Shown here: positions 14,225 to 17,900 of the stretch, in pieces
Position numbering within the stretch: position 1 is the stretch's first letter
Layout of the letters: every line of letters starts with the position of its first letter
Assembly: GCA_964596115.1 (NCBI GenBank)
Contig: CAZQRW010000043.1
Location: forward strand, 1 to 17,900
DNA: 17,900 bases
Source: CAZQRW01 sp964596115
Lineage (GTDB): Bacteria > Hydrothermota > UBA3072 > B12-G15
Reading direction: 5' to 3'
Position numbers and translations under genes: made by a program
Notes under the pieces: model-generated
What the model was told of the DNA's origin: nothing
The model's database searches: none
The model's input: the letters and a program-made list of their open reading frames with translations, nothing else

Positions 14225-15890
14225 AATCTTAAGGGAAGGAAGAGGTGTACAACATTTTTGTAAGCTTTTTGACCAGATTGCGAAGACTTACCCCGATATG
14301 ATTGCAATTGAAATGAAGACTGACCAAGGATGGGAAAGGATCAAATATGGAGAACTACTGAAGATTGTGCGGAAATTTGCCCTTGGCTTAAAGGATAGAT
14401 TTAATGTAAAGGAAGGGGATCATATAGCCATCAGAGGAAAGAATTCTCCAGAGTGGATAATTTCAGCACTTACTGTTCATTGGATTGGAGGAGTTGTTGT
14501 ACCTATTGACGCAAGATTAACAGAGAAAGAGGTAATCCACATATTAAATATGTCAGATTCCAGTCTTTTTATAACAGATAATGGAGACTTCTGTAACGCA
14601 GTTCCTATCCTGAGATTTAATGATATTGAAAAAAACCTTATTGAACCTGGGATGGATTGTGAGAATGCAGAGGACCTTGACCGTCTTTCCATATTATTTT
14701 TTACCTCTGGCACCACAGGCAATTCAAAGGGTGTGATGCTTTCGATGAGAAATGTTATGTCCAATGTTGATGATATATATAAGATACTGATTTTTAATCC
14801 TGGCGATAGGCAGTTTCTTATTCTTCCCCTTCATCATGTCTTTCCCTACACAGTTTCTCTGCTTCTATCGATTTCTTCAGGGTTAACATTAACTATTGCG
14901 AGATCCTATAAATCAAACGAGTTAAAGGAGGATATGAAGGAGACGAAACCACATATCATGCTTGTAGTTCCACTATTGCTTGAAAAAATCGTTGTGGGTA
15001 TAGAGAAGGAGTTGAGGAAACAACCCTCATTAAAAAGGGGAATGGTGAAGATCCTCGAGGGTGTAAGTTCCCCATTTACAAAAATTAATTTTAGAGACCC
15101 TGCAAGGAGACTCTTTCGTATGATAAGAGAGGCCTTAGGGATGGATAATATGAGATATTTAGTTTCTGGTGGGGCAGCACTTCCTCCGTGGGTATCTAAA
15201 AGACTTGAAACATGGGGATTTCCCATTCTTCAGGGGTATGGATTATCTGAGACATCCCCTGTATTAACAGTGAATCCTCCATACAGACCAAAGAATGCGT
15301 CTGCAGGGTTGCCCATTCCCAGTGTAGAAATAAATATATTAAATCCAGTTGATGGTGTTGGAGAGATCGTTGCAAAGGGCCCAAATATAATGCTGGGATA
15401 CTATAAGAATGAGAAGGCTACAGAAGAAGTGTTTACAAAGGATGGCTGGTTTCGTACAGGAGATATGGGATATTTAGATAAAGATGGTTTCCTGTTTATT
15501 ACAGGAAGGGCGAAATCTGTAATTGTAACAAGGGGAGGTAAAAATATTTATCCAGAAGAAATAGAGGAAAAGCTTAATGAATCACCATTTATAGAAGAAT
15601 CTCTTGTATTAATGGAGACAAACCTGAAAACAGGCCTTGATGAGATTGTTTCATATATATATCCAAATTATGAAAATGTTGATGATTACTGCGCCACAAA
15701 AGGGATTTTATCAACTTGCCAGGATGAGATTTATAACATATTAGAAGAGGAGATAAAAAAGATTAATGAGCATCTCGCCAATTATAAAAAGATAAGGAGG
15801 ATAGTATTGAGAGAAGAGGAATTTCCTAAAACTTCAACCCAGAAGATTAAAAGATATCTCTTTATCCAGAAGGGAAGGGAGATTACCTAA
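14214..15890 (+). CDS. AMP-forming long-chain acyl-CoA ligase
   Basis: This 558-residue enzyme belongs to the ANL superfamily, which activates carboxylic acids as acyl-AMP and then thioesters. The ATP-binding loop is LFFTSGTTGNSKGVML (161-176), the second core motif is QGYGLSETSP (340-349), the hinge-side motif WFRTGDMGYLDKDGFLFITG (412-431) is followed by RGGKNIYPEEIEE (440-452), and the C-terminal catalytic Lys is in KTSTQKIKR (K544). The overall pattern matches FadD/long-chain ligases rather than acetyl-CoA synthetases. GGAGG at 14202-14206 lies 7 bases before the ATG, and the gene overlaps trmFO by 11 bases. Its position directly before a lipid kinase suggests fatty-acid activation for membrane lipid synthesis or salvage. 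The acyl chain length, and whether CoA or acyl carrier protein is the acceptor, cannot be read. Confidence 0.92.
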   Translation: MKFKILREGRGVQHFCKLFDQIAKTYPDMIAIEMKTDQGWERIKYGELLKIVRKFALGLKDRFNVKEGDHIAIRGKNSPEWIISALTVHWIGGVVVPIDARLTEKEVIHILNMSDSSLFITDNGDFCNAVPILRFNDIEKNLIEPGMDCENAEDLDRLSILFFTSGTTGNSKGVMLSMRNVMSNVDDIYKILIFNPGDRQFLILPLHHVFPYTVSLLLSISSGLTLTIARSYKSNELKEDMKETKPHIMLVVPLLLEKIVVGIEKELRKQPSLKRGMVKILEGVSSPFTKINFRDPARRLFRMIREALGMDNMRYLVSGGAALPPWVSKRLETWGFPILQGYGLSETSPVLTVNPPYRPKNASAGLPIPSVEINILNPVDGVGEIVAKGPNIMLGYYKNEKATEEVFTKDGWFRTGDMGYLDKDGFLFITGRAKSVIVTRGGKNIYPEEIEEKLNESPFIEESLVLMETNLKTGLDEIVSYIYPNYENVDDYCATKGILSTCQDEIYNILEEEIKKINEHLANYKKIRRIVLREEEFPKTSTQKIKRYLFIQKGREIT

Positions 15891-16754
15891 TTGTTAAAGA
15901 CAGCAGCGGTAGTTAATCAGAGGGCAGGTTCTTACTCAATTACAAGCATTGAAAGGGCAAAGGATTGTTTTGGACAAAATATCAAAATAATATTTACCGA
16001 TTATGCTGGTCATGCGACAAGTTTGACGAAAGAACTCTTAAAAAGTGGATTTCAACATATTATTGGCATTGGTGGAGATGGAACATTCAACGAGGTTGTG
16101 AATGGGTTTTTTGAAAACGGGCACTTAATAAATCCTGAAGCGAAATTTACCCCTCTCCTCGCAGGTTCATCAGGTGACACCTTAAAATCAATTAATGCTG
16201 GAAAGATTGATCTAATAAAGTGTGTATTTGTTGATAATCAGGATAAATTTACACTGAGATACAGTATAAATATGGTAAATATTGGTCTCGGCGGAAAGGT
16301 ATCAAAACTTGCGCAGACGCTTCCAAGGTTTACGGGTGGGAAGATCAATTTTATGCTTTCAACCGTATTATCGTTTTTTATCTATGATGGAGACTATATT
16401 AAATTGAATATTGACGACAGAGATATTGGTGAATTTCATGTATTGAATGTAGCAATTGCGAATGGAAGATATACTGGTGGGGGTATGTTTATGTCCCCTG
16501 GTTCGCGTATGGATGATGGCTTTCTTGATGTTGTTTTGATAAAAAACATTTCAGCACTTGAATTTGGAATTAATATTCCAAAGATATATAATGGGACACA
16601 TCTATCACTTCCCATTGTAGAGGCATATAGGGGGAAAAGGATAGAAATTAATGGTAAGTCGAGATTTGATATGGATGGAGAGGTTCCTGGAAGGCTGCCA
16701 GGATACTTTGAATTATTGCCTCGGGTGCTCAATGTCATCGGGGACGGGGGTTGA
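15891..16754 (+). CDS. Diacylglycerol kinase-family lipid kinase (YegS/BmrU/DgkB-like), TTG start
   Basis: This 287-residue protein has the catalytic fold of the diacylglycerol kinase/sphingosine kinase family, soluble kinases that phosphorylate lipid hydroxyls. The nucleotide loop is IIGIGGDGTFNEVVNGFF (57-74, GGDGT 61-65). It is followed by PLLAGSSGDTLKSIN (88-102), where most relatives have GTxND. A family-typical beta domain carries NGRYTGGGMFMSPGSRMDDGFLDVVLI (near 190-216) and a C-terminal FDMDGE segment. The TTG directly abuts the acyl-CoA ligase stop, with AAGGGA just upstream, and gives the expected N-terminal strand AAVVNQRAGS. The gene ends the five-gene run from comM. Recycling of diacylglycerol to phosphatidate fits with the adjacent acyl-CoA ligase, but the lipid substrate is an inference. 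Confidence 0.88.
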   Translation: MLKTAAVVNQRAGSYSITSIERAKDCFGQNIKIIFTDYAGHATSLTKELLKSGFQHIIGIGGDGTFNEVVNGFFENGHLINPEAKFTPLLAGSSGDTLKSINAGKIDLIKCVFVDNQDKFTLRYSINMVNIGLGGKVSKLAQTLPRFTGGKINFMLSTVLSFFIYDGDYIKLNIDDRDIGEFHVLNVAIANGRYTGGGMFMSPGSRMDDGFLDVVLIKNISALEFGINIPKIYNGTHLSLPIVEAYRGKRIEINGKSRFDMDGEVPGRLPGYFELLPRVLNVIGDGG

Positions 16755-16896
16755 AAATTTGAAAATTCTAATCTACAATCTCCAGGGTCAGCGATAGAGT
16801 TTTAACTTTTCTACTATACCTTAATTTTGTCCTATCCTGTGCCTGAACTTTCTTTTTTATAAAGTGGATACCCTATTTTTTTATTTTCGCAAGACC

Positions 16897-16917
16897 TTGA
16901 TTTTCTACGAAAATCAA
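16897..16917. repeat. Perfect inverted repeat in the gap after the lipid kinase gene
   Basis: TTGATTTTC (16897-16905) and GAAAATCAA (16909-16917) are perfect 9-base inverted repeats around TAC. Neither strand has a following U-tract, so a classical terminator is not supported, although RNA hairpins would form. It may be a protein-binding site or an element edge. The remainder of the gap from 16755 to 16991 is AT-rich, and I see no gene in it. Confidence 0.5.
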
Positions 16918-16991
16918 CCCTTACCTTATCCATTAATACCCTCCCATAATGTGACATTTTTTTATAATAATTACAAGAAATAAAAATTAAT

Positions 16992-17020
16992 TTGACTTTT
17001 TAATTTCCCTGTGGTATTAT
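16992..17020 (+). promoter_or_regulatory. Promoter before the recombinase remnant, leaderless type
   Basis: TTGACT (16992-16997) and TATTAT (17015-17020) are separated by exactly 17 bases. The -10 ends 6 bases before the ATG at 17027, the same geometry as at comM and alr. This suggests the short downstream frame can be transcribed. Confidence 0.5.
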
Positions 17021-17026
17021 TATGTG

Positions 17027-17275
17027 ATGTTAAACGATGACAAATTTTGGCAGGCTAAAGCGGTGATTAAAAAGGAAGTCTCAGCACATTCTCTAAGACC
17101 TTCATTTGCAAGTCATCCTCCGGAGAGCGGAATTGATTTAAGATTTATTCAGGAATTGTTAGGGCATGTTCATAGCAAAACAACCGAAATTTATACTCAT
17201 GTAAGTACAAAAAATCTAGGAAAGATAGTTGGTCCAATCGATACCATAAACCTTAATAAAGAAGGCGATAGTTAA
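17027..17275 (+). pseudogene. C-terminal remnant of a tyrosine recombinase/integrase
   Basis: These 82 residues match only the C-terminal catalytic end of a XerC/D- or integron-like tyrosine recombinase, a family usually about 280-340 residues long. HSLRPSFASH (21-30) is box II (H21, R24). IQELLGHVHSKTTEIYTHVS (41-60) carries the third-position His H47 and nucleophile Y56. The N-terminal DNA-binding domain and the first catalytic Arg and Lys are absent, and no matching sequence was seen upstream. Where relatives usually read HSLRHSFATHLLE, this has a Pro after the Arg and PP for LL, which would disturb the helix. These are signs of decay. A plausible promoter lies directly upstream, so a short protein might still be made, but recombinase activity is very unlikely. 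It probably marks an old mobile-element insertion. Confidence 0.8.
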
Positions 17276-17313
17276 CAATGTTTATAAAATTAAAAGATGC
17301 TGTTTGTTCTTTT

Positions 17314-17333
17314 AGGGGGAGTATATCCGCCCT
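17314..17333 (+). repeat. GC-rich hairpin downstream of the recombinase remnant
   Basis: AGGGGGA (17314-17320) pairs with TCCGCCCT (17326-17333) around a GTATA loop, with one mismatch or bulge. It lies 39 bases after the recombinase stop in otherwise AT-rich sequence. It has no following U-tract. A shorter perfect repeat, TATCT-N5-AGATA, lies at 17379-17393. These could be remnants of a recombination site. No integron attC consensus could be confirmed. Confidence 0.35.
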
Positions 17334-17440
17334 AAGTGCTGGTATGAACAAGTTATATGACATTTCCTGCAAAAGATTTATCTAGTTGAGATAATGGGTT
17401 CTTAATGGGCATTATTATATTTGTTTAAAGGGGGTAGCAT

Positions 17441-17900
17441 ATGAAAATAGACAAAGTAAAAAATTTACTTAAAGATGTGCCTTTGCTTAGTGATTACAGC
17501 AAAGTTTTTAAGTTGAATAAAGGCTGGTCAAAAGATGAAAAATATTATATCGAGAGTGAAGTTGGAGAAAAATTTTTACTGAGGATTAGTGATATAGAAT
17601 ATTACGATGATAAGAAAAAAGAATTTATGATAATGAAAGAAATTTTTGATTTAGATATAAATATGTCGGCACCAATTGATTTTGGAAAATGTAATAATGA
17701 TAAATATGTATATTTACTTTTGTCTTGGATTGAAGGAACGGCAGCAGATGAGATAATTGCAACATTTTCTGAAGAAGAACAATATAATCTAGGAATTAAA
17801 GCAGGATTAATACTTAAAAAGCTCCATTCTATTTCTGCTCCTGATGAACAAGAAGATTGGGAACAAAGAATGTTAAAAAAATTTGATTATCATTTAGAAA
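17441..17900 (+). CDS. Aminoglycoside phosphotransferase (APH)-family kinase, cut by the window end
   Basis: The frame runs open from ATG 17441 to the end of the window (153 codons plus one base). The translation begins MKIDKVKNLLKDVPLLSDYS. Features of the APH/choline kinase fold are KVFKLNKGWSKDEKYYIES (21-39), the nucleotide-strand segment EKFLLRIS (43-50), VYLLLSWIEGTAADEII (90-106, the hinge) and LGIKAGLILKKLHSI (117-131). The catalytic HGD motif should lie beyond the window. The pattern EEQYNLGIKAG...LKKLHSISAP is one I associate with Firmicutes phosphotransferases annotated as aminoglycoside kinases, most of unproven substrate. AAAGGGGG (17427-17434) is the ribosome-binding site. The gene is visibly more AT-rich in codon choice than the upstream operons and follows an integrase remnant, consistent with horizontal acquisition. 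Resistance function cannot be claimed. Confidence 0.82.
   Translation, partial: MKIDKVKNLLKDVPLLSDYSKVFKLNKGWSKDEKYYIESEVGEKFLLRISDIEYYDDKKKEFMIMKEIFDLDINMSAPIDFGKCNNDKYVYLLLSWIEGTAADEIIATFSEEEQYNLGIKAGLILKKLHSISAPDEQEDWEQRMLKKFDYHLE

Noticed and set aside
17029..17035. GTTAAAC matching the integron attC core GTTRRRY
   Set aside because: The 7-base consensus is expected many times by chance in this window, it lies inside the recombinase remnant frame, and no paired inverse core site was found nearby.
1..17900. CRISPR arrays, tRNA or rRNA genes, insertion sequences with intact transposases
   Set aside because: No regularly spaced direct repeats, cloverleaf-like sequences, rRNA-like blocks or transposase frames were recognised on either strand.

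Overview
The window is AT-rich bacterial DNA with tightly packed genes, many overlapping by 4 to 23 bases. The organism is diderm: it carries a TonB-dependent outer-membrane receptor and a large protein ending in an Omp85-like barrel. The NifX-like/thioredoxin/split-permease locus is of a kind I associate with anaerobes, and the peptidase-propeller-Omp85 fusion is of a kind I associate with uncultured candidate phyla (WOR-3/Stahlbacteria, Zixibacteria, Latescibacteria-like). No rRNA or tRNA gene is visible, so this placement is a weak inference.

Layout. (1) 1-172: edge of a GC-richer interspersed repeat, then a promoter and palindromes. (2) 173-2502, plus strand: ArsR-type regulator, NifX-like protein with a coiled-coil tail, thioredoxin-like CxxC protein, and an ArsP-like permease encoded as two half-length genes. 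This looks like a metal(loid)- or redox-responsive transport module of unknown substrate. (3) 2639-7348, plus strand: a promoter with a palindromic candidate operator, then TonB-dependent receptor, TroA/ZnuA-like binding protein, ABC ATPase, ABC-3 family permease and SAM methyltransferase, all overlapping. This is a complete outer- plus inner-membrane uptake route for a metal or metal complex. The ATPase lacks an ATG/GTG/TTG start and appears to begin at ATA, and the binding protein lacks some usual metal ligands. (4) 7359-8447, minus strand: alanine racemase. (5) 8573-16754, plus strand: an apparent five-gene operon of ComM-like AAA+ ATPase, peptidase/beta-propeller/Omp85-like outer-membrane protein, TrmFO, long-chain acyl-CoA ligase and diacylglycerol-kinase-family lipid kinase. 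(6) 16755-17900: a looser accessory stretch with a perfect inverted repeat, a 3' remnant of a tyrosine recombinase, a hairpin, and the first 153 codons of an aminoglycoside-phosphotransferase-family gene of Firmicutes-like character.

Two patterns cut across the window. Four promoter-proximal genes (arsR-like, alr, comM, recombinase remnant) have their -10 box ending only 5-6 bases before the ATG and no ribosome-binding site, which predicts leaderless mRNAs; many genes inside operons, and the receptor gene, have Shine-Dalgarno sequences. Three exported proteins have very short signal peptides with no Lys or Arg in the N-region.
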